Assembly: GCF_018143015.1 (NCBI RefSeq)
Contig: NC_054756.1
Coordinates: 30,129,940-30,193,939 of the forward strand
DNA: 64,000 nucleotides
Direction: 5' to 3'
Source of the DNA: Lytechinus variegatus
Taxonomy: Eukaryota > Echinodermata > Echinoidea > Temnopleuroida > Toxopneustidae
This document shows, piece after piece, positions 48,388 to 59,900 of this stretch. Within the stretch, counting starts at the first letter, position 1. Each line of letters starts with the position of its first letter. Below the pieces are notes generated by a model. The model had not been told where the DNA came from. It searched no databases and saw only the letters and a program-made list of their open reading frames with translations. The position numbers were made by a program, and so were the translations under genes.

Positions 48388-50998
48388 ATCTCGTCAGAGT
48401 GCTTGCATTCCTGCTTGCCGCCCATTTATTGGTTTGGCCTTATAACTTTTGATGCAGAAATTGTACAAATCATTAGTATATTTTGTTCAATAATAATGGT
48501 TAATGTGCTTATTTTCTTCACTTTATGTTATTTTTGAAATGTCCAAAAAACATTTCCAGTATAAATCATGTCTGATGGTAGATATACCTGCAATTGGCAT
48601 AGAGAATTGTTTGATGCGGTGTGATGGATATATGTTTGTGGATTATATGTATATATGCAATTAGTATTCATTTTGCATGAATTGATTGAAATTAATTATG
48701 GACTTAACATTTTTTTTTCTTTTCCCATTGTTTGTGTGCTCATTGTTAAAGCAAAGCATTGAAGAATTTTGTGCGAGCTTCTTTTTTTTAACATAATGTG
48801 TAAGTTTACCATTAATTTGAATCTCAAAACAATATTTGATTACGACTGTATTTTGATATTGAGATAATTGCAGATATTCACAATCAGTTATATCGATCAT
48901 TTATTTTATTGATAATTGAACTGTCATGATTGCATTCATGGAAATTTAAAAAAATGAATAAATTCCTCTTTTGTCATATTTGCATTCGTGGAAACTTAAT
49001 AAAATGAATAGATCAATTCCTATCAATTATGATACTTGATATAAATGATTATTAAACTGTATATCGCAATTTAATTTAAAAAAATTACATCTATATGTGA
49101 AATGTGGGTCAAATATCCATATAATATATTAAATTAGTCTTTTGAGTTATAGCTATATCAAAGCAAAAGTTGGTATTGACTTTGTTTTCTGTAAGACATG
49201 CATTATTGAAAAACTCTGCATCTGGTGCTATATGTTTAGATAGATTAATCTGATATCTCATATGTGCCCAGTCCTGAGAAGGGGTCATTAACTCTCCTTA
49301 CCCTTTACCAATAGGAGTTATAGAATTTACTAGTCAACAGGTTTACAATGAATTATATACCATGTTATATTACCTCCGAAAGCTCAGGTTGAAATGTATG
49401 GGATACTCGATTGATGGTAACAAATAGAGTGTGAAATAATTATTTTCTTCCAAGGTAACATATGCTTTAGCCTGTCTACATTGTTGGTAAAGGATCATTA
49501 ATATGTTAATATGAACTAGAGTCAAGTATCATTTAACATTTTCCATATTACAAAAGTGTTGAAGGTATGGAATGTGTTTAAAAAAACATGAGAATTTAAA
49601 TTTTGCAATTTTATCATCTGCGAGAGTTTGAATGTGCCATCTAGCGCCCTCTCTTGACAATGTTTTTATTTGAAACAGCTCTTTGAACACTTACTAGTGC
49701 TTTTCCAATTTAGTAATTGAATATAGAATACTGAAGTGATGACATCAGTTGCCATGGTATCATGGAATGAAAGCGTGTTTCTCATAGGAGAAAATGGTTG
49801 CTATCGGAATGATCGCTTGCAACCTATTTTTTAGACGAGCCAAAATGTAAGCAGACGATCATCAGGTGCGGCTCTGTTTAGAACCAGCCCACCATGATAC
49901 CATGGCAACTGACATCACGCTTCGGTACTTTATTAAAAAGATACTGACAATAATCATATCCTGACATTCAGTGTTTGAGTGGGGTTTTATGTAAATAAGA
50001 TATAAACAGGCACCTGATTGAATCATGTTTTGATGTAAAATTGCTGGTAAATTTAATCCCAATAACACATTTTATCTGATATCATTGTTATCATGGCTGT
50101 TTTAATTCAAGCACATTCAATATTAATCTAGGAATGAGTATCAGTGACACTGATATTTTGGAGATTTACCAAAACTAGAGATAGGCATAAAGTGAGAATT
50201 GTTTGCTTAAAGTAATCTTTTCATATCTGTTAGAGATCTTTAGATAATAGATATGTCTGTAAAATTTGTATTATTCTTCTTAGTGATTATGAAAGCTTGT
50301 TTTTAACCAATGCTTCCTCATTTGTATAAATTTGATTTGTATCACCATGAGGAAGGTTATACTGTGAGTGTGAAACTGCCTTAGTGTAATCATGGACTAG
50401 GTCCATGGTGTAATAGAGATAAATTACTTTGTGTGTGAGGGGGGGGGGGGCTTTTCCATCAAACTTTTAGATATTACCTTTTTCCCTAATGGCTTTCAAA
50501 AAAAGTTCAAATTTCTGAGTGTAATTGATTTATATATTTAAAAAAAGGAAATGTCCTTCAATTTTTTATGATTGAATCTTGCCTTATCAACTCAAAGAAA
50601 TGATTTTACATAATATGTAAAATCATTTATTATTATTTTATGCAATCCAGATATTCTAGAATTCGTGCAGTTGGTGCACCTAAAAATCCCTTTTATACTC
50701 TATACATTATTTTTCTATACATGTATTTCATTCTAGTGTTCATGATAGCCTGTTTTATTAATCTCTTACCTTTTACGTCAGAATTTTCTATGCATTGGTT
50801 TTGTATAAACAAGAAGTGAATTAGTAATAGTAAATTAACTGTCAAACAGTCAAAATTCTATGTGTGTGCATTGGTAAAAGTAGGTATATTAAATTCAGTC
50901 ATCTAACATCAAAATATAATTCTAACTGTAATTGTTTGTTTTGAGTTCATTTGTTGTTTAAATGAATTTATATTTTCCTTGGCATTATTTTATGAATA
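48388..50998 (+). other. 3'UTR of xylose isomerase and convergent intergenic DNA
   Basis: Candidate poly(A) signals AATAAA lie at 48957-48962 and 48998-49003, in two tandem copies of a short GCATTC(A/G)TGGAAA segment. T/G-rich sequence follows. Beyond about 49.1 kb I see no exon. A pair of inverted segments near 49740-49925 (ATGGTATCATGG, TGATACCATGGCAACTGACA) looks like a small fold-back. Confidence 0.5.
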
Positions 50999-51009
50999 TT
51001 GTTAGAGTA

Positions 51010-52260
51010 TTTGTCTCATCTCTTGTCTTACTCTGTCTCTCATCTCTGTATTACTCTGTCTCTCATATCTGTATTACTCTGTCTCTCATCTCTTGTCTTA
51101 CTCTGTCTCTCATCTCTGTATTACTCTGTCTCTCATCTCTGTATTACTCTGTCTCTCATCTCTTGTCTTACTCTGTCTCTCATCTCTGTATTACTCTGTC
51201 TCTCATCCCTTGTCTTACTCTGTCTCTCATCCCTTGTCTTACTCTGTCATTCTCTTGTCTTACTGTCTCTCATCTCTGTATTACTCTGTCTCTCATATCT
51301 GTATTACTCTGTCTCTCATCTCTGTATTACTCTGTCTCTCATATCTGTATTACTCTGTCTCTCATCTCTTGTCTTAGTCTGTCTCTCATATCTGTATTAC
51401 TCTGTCTCTCTTGTCTTACTCTGTCTCATCTCTGTATTACTCAGTTTCTCATCCCCTGTCTTACTGTCTCTCATCCCTTGTCTTACTCTGTCATTCTCTT
51501 GTCTTACTGTCTCTCATCTCTGTATTACTCTGTCTCTCATCTCTGTATTACTCTGTCTCTCATCTCTGTATTACTCTGTCTCTCATCCCTTGTCTTACTC
51601 TGTCTCTCATCCCTTGTCTTACTCTGTCATTCTCTTGTCTTACTGTCTCTCATCTCTGTATTACTCTGTCTCTCTGTATTACTCTGTCTCTCTGTATTAC
51701 TCTGTCTCTCATCCCTTGTCTTACTCTGTCTCTCATCCCTTGTCTTACTCTGTCATTCTCTTGTCTTACTGTCTCTCATCTCTGTATTACTCTGTCTCTC
51801 TGTATTACTCTGTCTCTCTGTATTACTCTGTCTCTCATCTCTGTATAACTCCGTCTCTCATCCCCTGTCTTACTCTGTCTCTCATCTCTGTATAACTCCG
51901 TCTCTCATCTCTGTATAACTCCGTCTCTCATCCCCTGTCTTACTCTGTCTCTCATCTCTGTATTACTCTGTCTCTCATCCCTTGTCTTACTCTGTCTCTC
52001 ATCCCTTGTCTTACTCTGTCTCTCATCCCTTGTCTTACTCTGTCTCTCATCCCTTGTCTTACTCTGTCTCTCATCCCTTGTCTTACTCTGTCTCTCATCC
52101 CTTGTCTTACTCTGTCTCTCATCCCTTGTCTTACTCTGTCTCTCATCCCTTGTCTTACTCTGTCATTCTCTTGTCTTACTGTCTCTCATCTCTGTATTAC
52201 TCTATCTCTCATATCTGTTTTACTCTGTCTCTCATCTCACTCTGTCTTTCATCTCGTCTG
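51010..52260. repeat. 23/24-bp tandem array (minisatellite), about 1.25 kb
   Basis: Two main unit types: a 23-mer TCTCATCTCTGTATTACTCT+GTC and a 24-mer TCTCATCCCTTGTCTTACTC+TGTC, with shorter variants. Units at about 51970-52160 are eight nearly identical 24-mers, so that part was amplified last. Higher-order blocks recur (for example the ...CATTCTCTTGTCTTACTGTC segment at several places). The long Leu/Ser/Cys-rich frames on plus and the RDRVRQGM repeats on minus follow from the period. Confidence 0.95.
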
Positions 52261-52501
52261 TCTCTGATCTCTATTCCTTCTCTTCTATTGTTCTATCCTT
52301 AGAGGCGATGCAAACAATCTTGTAAGCAATTGTGTAGATCAATCTTAATCATAGTATACCAATCAATTGTAAAGTGAAATACAATTTAAAGACTTAATGA
52401 TGAAGGGAGCTAAATTGACATGTCCTTTATAACTCCTCTCTCAATATTGCACCATGGGGCAGGGCATTACAAGTTTGACACCATGCTCATACACCAAAGC
52501 A

Positions 52502-52696
52502 AGCCGGGGCGGATCCAGGATTTTCCAAACGGAAGAGGGCACATTTGACAAGCAAAAAAAAAAGTTTTCGACCCAGAAGTAAGGACATATCATAATTTGT
52601 TTAAAAAAAAAGGTTAAAAAAAAGGTCCTCACTTTCAATAGGGGGGGAACTACATTACAAATTTTAATTGTGCCTCTCTCCCTGGATCTGCCAGTG
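52502..52696. mobile_element. hAT-like MITE
   Basis: Ends GGGGCGGATCCAGG and CCTGGATCTGCCAGTG. A direct repeat CACCAAAGCA flanks it (52492-52501 and 52697-52706). The GGCGGATCCAG terminus resembles the orphan end at 31025-31041. Confidence 0.65.
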
Positions 52697-53709
52697 CACC
52701 AAAGCACTTTATTTCCATGGCAAGGTGGTGTACGCAAATACATGTACAGAGAAAATAAATTGCCAAGCCTGGGGGGGATGGTATACTTTCATCCTATCAT
52801 GAAATAGTTGAGGCATTATTCAGGGAGGGGAAAGTCCATGACAAAATACTTATCGATCCTTGAGATCAAATGATCATTACTTCATTAGGGTACATATTAA
52901 TAGTCCATGAATGAACATAATATCCATATTGTAATGATGGTGCCCATCGCCAGTTAAAATTCATTTCAAATATTTTTCAAACCTACATGTAATATTGCCA
53001 CATCTGAACTACATGTAACCTTGGTTTAAGACTCCTTTGGAATTCAAAGTTTGTAAGAAAACAGAACATTTCATACTTTTATAAAAACATTTTATTGAAA
53101 AAAATCTTTCACATTGACAAAATAACTAGCACTTCTTGTGCTTCCTTACACATAATAATCTTTTCACTCTTTACAGAGTGAATGATTTAAATGGCAAATA
53201 CAATTCACAGATTATTAACATGCACCACAAATATAAAACAATGTGCTAATAATAATAATAATACTATCAATGTATCATTAAAGAGAAAAAAACATTTCAG
53301 TGAGGACATAGCATGAAACAAAAAACATTCAAATCTAGAAAGACCACACATATAATAATACATACATATATCAATTATATTCTACCAAGATTTCACTTGA
53401 TTTTTTTCTTTGAATACTCTTCTCAATTTTCTTCTCCTTTTTTCGGACAAGAAAGTTTCATGATTCCTTCAATTCAAAAGCTTTATCAACCATCCTTATT
53501 CATTGAGCCATTTTATTACTGTTTTGTTGTGTTTAAAAAACTCAATAATACAAAATAACAAATGCAAACATTATTGAATATTCTTTTTGCTTATCTAGCA
53601 TTCGAATTAGAATTTCATGATTTCATGGCCAACACAAAATATTTACAATACACCTCTGTAGGCATTCTCTGTCTTTCTCTTCACAATCTGATATGTTATC
53701 AAACATGTT

Positions 53710-54086
53710 GGCCCGAATTCACAAAGGTGGTTTTGAAAACCAATGGTTGAGTCCATGGTTTATGCAGATTTCCTGTATAAACTACGCTTAATTTAGCACG
53801 TATCGGGAACGTGTATAAAGAATGTCCTATGCTGATGCGCGCTTTTGTCACAGTGCACCAAATTAATGCCTGTTACCATGGTTAGATATGCTATTTCATT
53901 CACGAGTCCACTGTTTGAAGAGTGGACTCATGAATAAAATAATGTGGATACTTTGGCACACTGTGACAAAAGCGTGCATCAGCACTGGACATTTTTTAAC
54001 ATATGCGATAAAATAAGCGTAATTTATACAGGAAATCTGCATAAACTCTACCATGGGTTTTAAAAACGGCTTTGTGAATTTGGGCT
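53710..54086. mobile_element. Fold-back MITE with GGCCCGAATTCACAAAG ends
   Basis: GGCCCGAATTCACAAAGGTG pairs with GGCTTTGTGAATTTGGGCT. GTTTATGCAGATTTCCTGTA pairs with TACAGGAAATCTGCATAAAC. An inner pair is near TTTTGTCACAGTG. A degraded copy is at 2194-2434. Confidence 0.75.
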
Positions 54087-54179
54087 TAAAGTAGATTCAT
54101 AAGGATTTATATCCATTCTAGTTATGTGAGTATACAGACTTAAGAATACAATAAACATATAAATGGGTACAAATCATCG

Positions 54180-54335
54180 GCGTTCATCCGAACCATCGTA
54201 TCAGTCAACTTTGGTCAAAAAATTGATTTTGGGATTTTTGCAGAAAATGGAAAGTACAAGTCCTACTCTATTCATGACTAAATTTCTAGGCAGTAATTTA
54301 TTTTAGTTTAGTTTCTGAGATATGAGGGAATTTGC
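54180..54335. repeat. Unclassified interspersed repeat, copy 2
   Basis: It matches 14330-14490 over about 155 bases (GAACCATCGTATCAGTCAA, TTTTTGCAGAAAATG, CTGAGATATGAGG), with small indels. Confidence 0.6.
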
Positions 54336-56910
54336 AAATGAGCAAATCCCATTGGAAACGTGTTCTGTATTAGAGCAACAGAGTGATACATTTTGACTGA
54401 CTGCGATTTCAATTTGCGCGGTCAGTCAAACCATTGTATCGGCACTACATTGACTTTGCACATGAAAAAGCGATACGTTTTGACTGATCACTTTTTATTG
54501 AATCGCTTTTTCCCTAAGACGCTTTTGTACAGGGAAAATTTAAGCCGCTCAAACCGAAATTACAAACATGTAGCCCTTTCGCGAGATTTTCTCAGATCCT
54601 TGGTTTTATGTAAAAATAAGGATACCAATGTCGAGTAATTGTCTTGGTCTTTCCAAAATTACAGTAAACTTTAGAGTCTATTTTCTCGGAAATGGGTTTG
54701 CACTGTCACATGTGTGGTTTTGATGACCACTGACAAAATTATTAACCAAACGGGAGATGATAAGTTTCAATATCCCTGTTACTACTTGGCACCATTTTGC
54801 CAACCATGTCTAGAAACAGATTTGGTCAAGAAATCCAAATAGTCTATTTGTATGTATAAACATGGAGCTATTAACCCTGCCTATACACATTTAAAAGATA
54901 ATTGGACCAAGTTTTGGTTATACATTTAGTAGCAAATCACAAGGGCATGCAAATCATGTTATTTTGACACATGAATTCTGAAATCCAATAGTCTTAATAC
55001 AGGGGCTATTTCTGATGCAATAAGAATAACTTTCATCAAGGTGATAAAAAAATAATCAAATACAACAATGTCACCGCTTCTTTTACATCATCCATTGATA
55101 AGCAGATAATAGCCTATTCAAATGTTCAGCTTTCCCCCTTGAAGTTGAACAGATATTTACTTTAATTTAGATTTAATTCAACCTCTTATCAATTTCCAAT
55201 ACAGTATCTTAATCCCAAGACTTAGATTGTTTTTCAGTATACAAAGGCCGTACAAAGTTTGGTGTCAACCATTCAGTGTTATTGTTGTGATAATTTTCAG
55301 CACTGCACAAATTTTGAAATGAAGCCGGTATTAGACAAAACCTCAAGATGTTGAGCTAATGTAATTTGGACCATTTCTGTAAACTATAATTTGCCATAAA
55401 AGCAAAGGAAAGCGATCTGAACTATGCTGCCAATGTCAACACCAGAACAACAACAAAAAATGATATTAACCAATGTCTAATGACTGGCTTTGATTGGGGA
55501 ACATTCGGCTTCCATGGAAAAAGCATTATGATTTTCTGACACCAGAATTTTGAAGAAAAAAAAGCTGAAAATAAGTGCAATAACATGACATAAGAGGTGT
55601 GTCAGCTGAAGTAGCTGTCCAAGTGAAAGACATTCATCACCTCATCCTCAGTCTCTTGAAGACTAATATGTGTGGTATATACATTGTACAGTGCATAACA
55701 TGTGTTATATTGATTCTGTCCTGGGAATGTAAATCAAGCCGTTCATAATGTTATGCATGAAAGTCAGCGATGTATGAATTTGCAGGGAATAATTTTCCTG
55801 GTATTACATCACAATTTGCTCCACATGTTTGAAAGACTTTTGTATAGCATATTTTTACATAGGACTGTACATTACTTAATTGAAAGTGTTTCTTTTTTGA
55901 CCAAAAATGCTATTATAATTTATAAAACAAAATTATTCCCTGATATGACATTCAGTATAAGAGAGGGTCAGAAGTCATACATGCACAGCTATGGTCCTCT
56001 GGGCAGATATACTGCAGGGAACAGTTTTGCTTTACAAATTCGAATAGCATTTTTGGTCATAAGAGAAAAACTCTCAACTACAGTAAGTACCGGTTATGTA
56101 CAGTCCTATGTAAAAATAAGCTTTACAAAAGACTTTATGCATAGCAGTCTTTCAGAAATGTGGAGCAAACTGCAATGCGATACCAAGAAAATTATTCCCT
56201 GAACTTCCAAATGAAAACAAATTCTCTGATGAAAGTTTCCCATAAACTAAAAATGAATACCCAAATGATATTGACCATGATGTACATGTATCATGATTTA
56301 CTGTCCAGTTATGGTTATTATGATACATGTAAGTTTGCCATCATTAATTAAAGAGCATAGGCATCTTTGTACTTTGCCATTGTTCATGTAAGTAGCAAAT
56401 CATAATCACTTACACAAGGGCAGTATCAGGATGTTTTGATGAGAGGGGGTGGGGGGAGGCAAGATGCCCTCAAAATTAGAGTTACATGGCCGGACCTATA
56501 TTCTGCTTACTTCTTACATTCTTTTTTTTTATGAGATTTTTTTTTTAACAACTTGAAAAATAATGGGGGGGGGAGGGTGGTTGCCCGTCACCACTGGTGC
56601 CACCCCTGCAGTTTCTTAATATTCTAATTGATTGTCTGGATAAGCTTTTAGGCAATATCAAAACTTTGCATTTAAAATTCAATCCATCATCTTATTTGCA
56701 GGAAATTTCTTTTGAAAAGATTCCACATCAGTTAAGTGTCTTGACCTCTGCACTTCATCCTCACAAAAACACCTTGGGACTGGTTTCACAAAAATGAAGT
56801 CTTACAACCCACAAAAAGGTGTGCTATAATTAAAATGCATTTCAAAGGGATGTGAAAACGGTGTGAATGTCCGGGTCCTCAGCAATACAGCCTCATCTTG
56901 AAACTTGTAT

Positions 56911-59900
56911 TCATTTCTGATTGGTCTTTCTTCTCTTGTAAGCAGGGATAGGCCCATAGTACATCTCCGCTGTTATAAAGAAAAGAAAAATATGACAGTT
57001 TAAACACAAATAAATGCCAGTTGAAGGAACACGCTAAAAATGGGTTCGAAGATAATTCTATCAAATGTCCACCAAACTAGTCGTATCTATTTCATAAAAC
57101 ATGTGTGCCAAAATATTTTTGAAGAAAATGTGCAACTGAGAATTTGAAAAAAAAAACAAGCGTGGCATTCCAGCCTGATATTGTTTGTTTACCAGCAAAT
57201 AGTACACTGTCCCACATGTGTTAATTTGTGTTGGTGATCTGCAGTGTGGTCATTTTTTTTCAGCTTTATTCCACAATTTCACAGGATTAGGTTTACAAAC
57301 CAGGTCTAGATCAACCATAATATGGTGACAAAAATTTTGATTTTAAAGACTTACTCATGAAATAAGTGTTTGCAGAACTATAGACACTGAAATGCTAAAT
57401 CGTACCTCATACTAACATAATTAGGCCATGACTGTTAATTTGTTGAAATTATAGAGAAACACATCAATGAAAAGCAAAAGCTTTATTATGTACAACTTTT
57501 TAAGAAAAAAGTTCATGATTTTTTAAGGGATTTATTTTGTGACGTCACATGTCAGCTGTACCCACATATTCTGCACAATTCCATAATAAATTACCATATG
57601 AAAAAAAATTGTTTCCCCTTTTTTTCAAGTTAATAAAAATAATGTCATGTATAAAAGCAAGGATGTGTTTAGCTGTCAGGCTGCGATGCATTCAATATTT
57701 CATAAAACAAGTTTCAAGCAGGTTTTTTTTTGTAAGAAATTAAAACTTATGAAGAGGATTCCTGTACATGTAAGTACAAAATCTGTTCAAATTGAATATT
57801 CTTCATCCTTCCTTAAGCTATTCAATTTGATGGACAAAAATTGTAAGTTAGAATGTCCAGTTAATTTAATAAAAAAGATAGAAACAATGGACAATAACCG
57901 AACAACAACAAATGAAATAATCATTTATCAACAATGAGGAAAAATAAACAATGTTAAACATTGCGCTGAGTCATGAAAAAAAGAGAATGGCTCTGTAAAA
58001 CTGAAATGGCTCCCTGAAAAAAAAAGGTGGTTCATGAACTAGGCCCAAGTCGTGTCCGAATGTTTTTGTTCCGGAATACGCTGGTGTTGCGCCGGTCACA
58101 ATCCGGTATCCCAATAAATGAATTCACAGACAGGGAAGTACAAAAAAGTCATAGATTTAAGAATATTGATTTCATTTCTAAACAAACAAAAAAAACGAGA
58201 AAAATATCATGAGAAGACAGGAAAAAACTTGCCAATGTTTACGTGGCAATCTTGTTCTCTTTGTTAGTAGCTCAGCTACGAGACGCATAGAGTCTGCCCC
58301 CTCTATATGCGTCTCAAACATGTAGCTTAGCTACTAATAACTTAGAGAACAAGATAGCCTCATAAACATTGGCAATTTTTTCTCCATCTTCTCAAATTAT
58401 TTTTCTCGGTGGTCACCTGAAATGTAACTAAGAAACCTGGTATATTATTGGTAAGACTGAATAAAACGTACTCGATAATCATGTAAGATATTCAGAAGAA
58501 GAAAACGTTAAACTATATGTTATGTATTACCTTTTTTATTGGAATACCGGAAAGGAAAAAATAAAACTGGAACCTGCACACATCGGACGGATTCTGGTAT
58601 TCCATCCGTTTCGACCCAGACCTACATGAACCATGAGTCTTGTCTAATATCACAATTGAAAAATATGCTATATGATCTTTTGACCTTATCATCCTCATGA
58701 ACACATGTGTCGTATTACCCAATGGTTATTTGTACAAAAGTAAACACAATTTATGCAGAAATAAAGAAATAAGAGCATTTGAACAACTTGACCTTTTGAC
58801 CCCTAGATGACCATTGACCCATCACCCTCATGGACACATATGTTATATTCCCCAAGGATCATGTAAACCAAGTGTCCACATAATCCAGAACTAAAGAAAT
58901 AAGAGCAAGTTGAACAAAAATTCTCACATAATCATTTGACCTTTTGACCCCTAGAAGACCTTTGACCCCATCACCCTCATGGACACACAAGTAGTATTAC
59001 CCTAGGATAACATGTACCAAGTGTCAACATAATTGACGCACAAATAAAGAAATGACAGCAAGCTGAACAATAACCAACATTTTTGTAAGATATAACCTCA
59101 TATCATTTGACCTTTTGACTCCTACATGACCTTTGACCCCATTACCCTCATGGACACACATGTGGTATTAATACCAAAGGATCATATGTATCAAGTATAA
59201 AAATAAATTATGCAGAAGAAAAGAAATGAGAGCAAGTTTAACAAAAACTTAAACATTTTGGAACAGACTAACAGACCAACAGTACTCGGTCTCTACTAAA
59301 CTTTGTTGCAGGCGAGACAAAAGGTAATTTTAACACTGCAAAATAGAACTTTATCCTATACCAATGAAAGTAAAATTACCTTTTGCATTGTGTCTCATAC
59401 TCCTTTTCCGTGTAGTCACACCATCCTGATCAGACATCCCATCACCATCTTTATCAGAAGTAGAAACTAAAGATCCACTTGAGCTTCTGGTTCTCGTTCC
59501 CATTGGACCACCTTCTACACCTGGTGTGGTGGCCGCCCCTGGAGACTTTCGACCAGACCGCCTTGTCCTAATGCTTGGAGAAGTATCCTCGGTAGTTGGT
59601 TCGGACAGGTGTGATTTAGGCGTTTCTGAACGTGAGCTTGTAGAATCTGTGTCCTCATGGTCTGGAAGTGGCACTTCCTTAAGTATTAAACCCTCACTGG
59701 ATGATGCTGTATCTTTGGCTCCAGGAAGCTGTATCTCTGGTGCTTTGGCAGATTCCTCAGACATCTCAAGGGATGTAGGTTTTGGAGTGTCAAATGGTGT
59801 CTTTGAATCATCTTTGTCTTTGCTTTCTGATGATAAGGTAGGTATTTCAGGGGTTCCACTACCTTGCACAGAGGTGGATGCTTTGGATTGAGTGCTCTCT

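Larger units (their letters stand above)
53070..56910 (-). other. Probable 3'UTR of the minus-strand nuclear-protein gene
   Basis: It runs from the TGA at 56911-56913 to an AATAAA on the minus strand (53091-53096), with T/G-rich sequence after it. No coding exon is seen between. Such a long UTR is plausible but unproven, and an earlier poly(A) site is possible. It includes the MITE at 53710-54086 and the shared repeat at 54180-54335. Confidence 0.4.

Noticed and set aside
50962-52302. Long Leu/Ser/Cys-rich open frames (up to 318 codons) and a RDRVRQGM repeat frame on minus
   Set aside because: All are by-products of the 23/24-bp tandem array, in several overlapping frames, with no non-repeat coding sequence.
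55753-56202. 149-codon plus-strand frame
   Set aside because: It lies in the probable 3'UTR of the minus-strand gene, with no recognisable motif and AT-driven composition.
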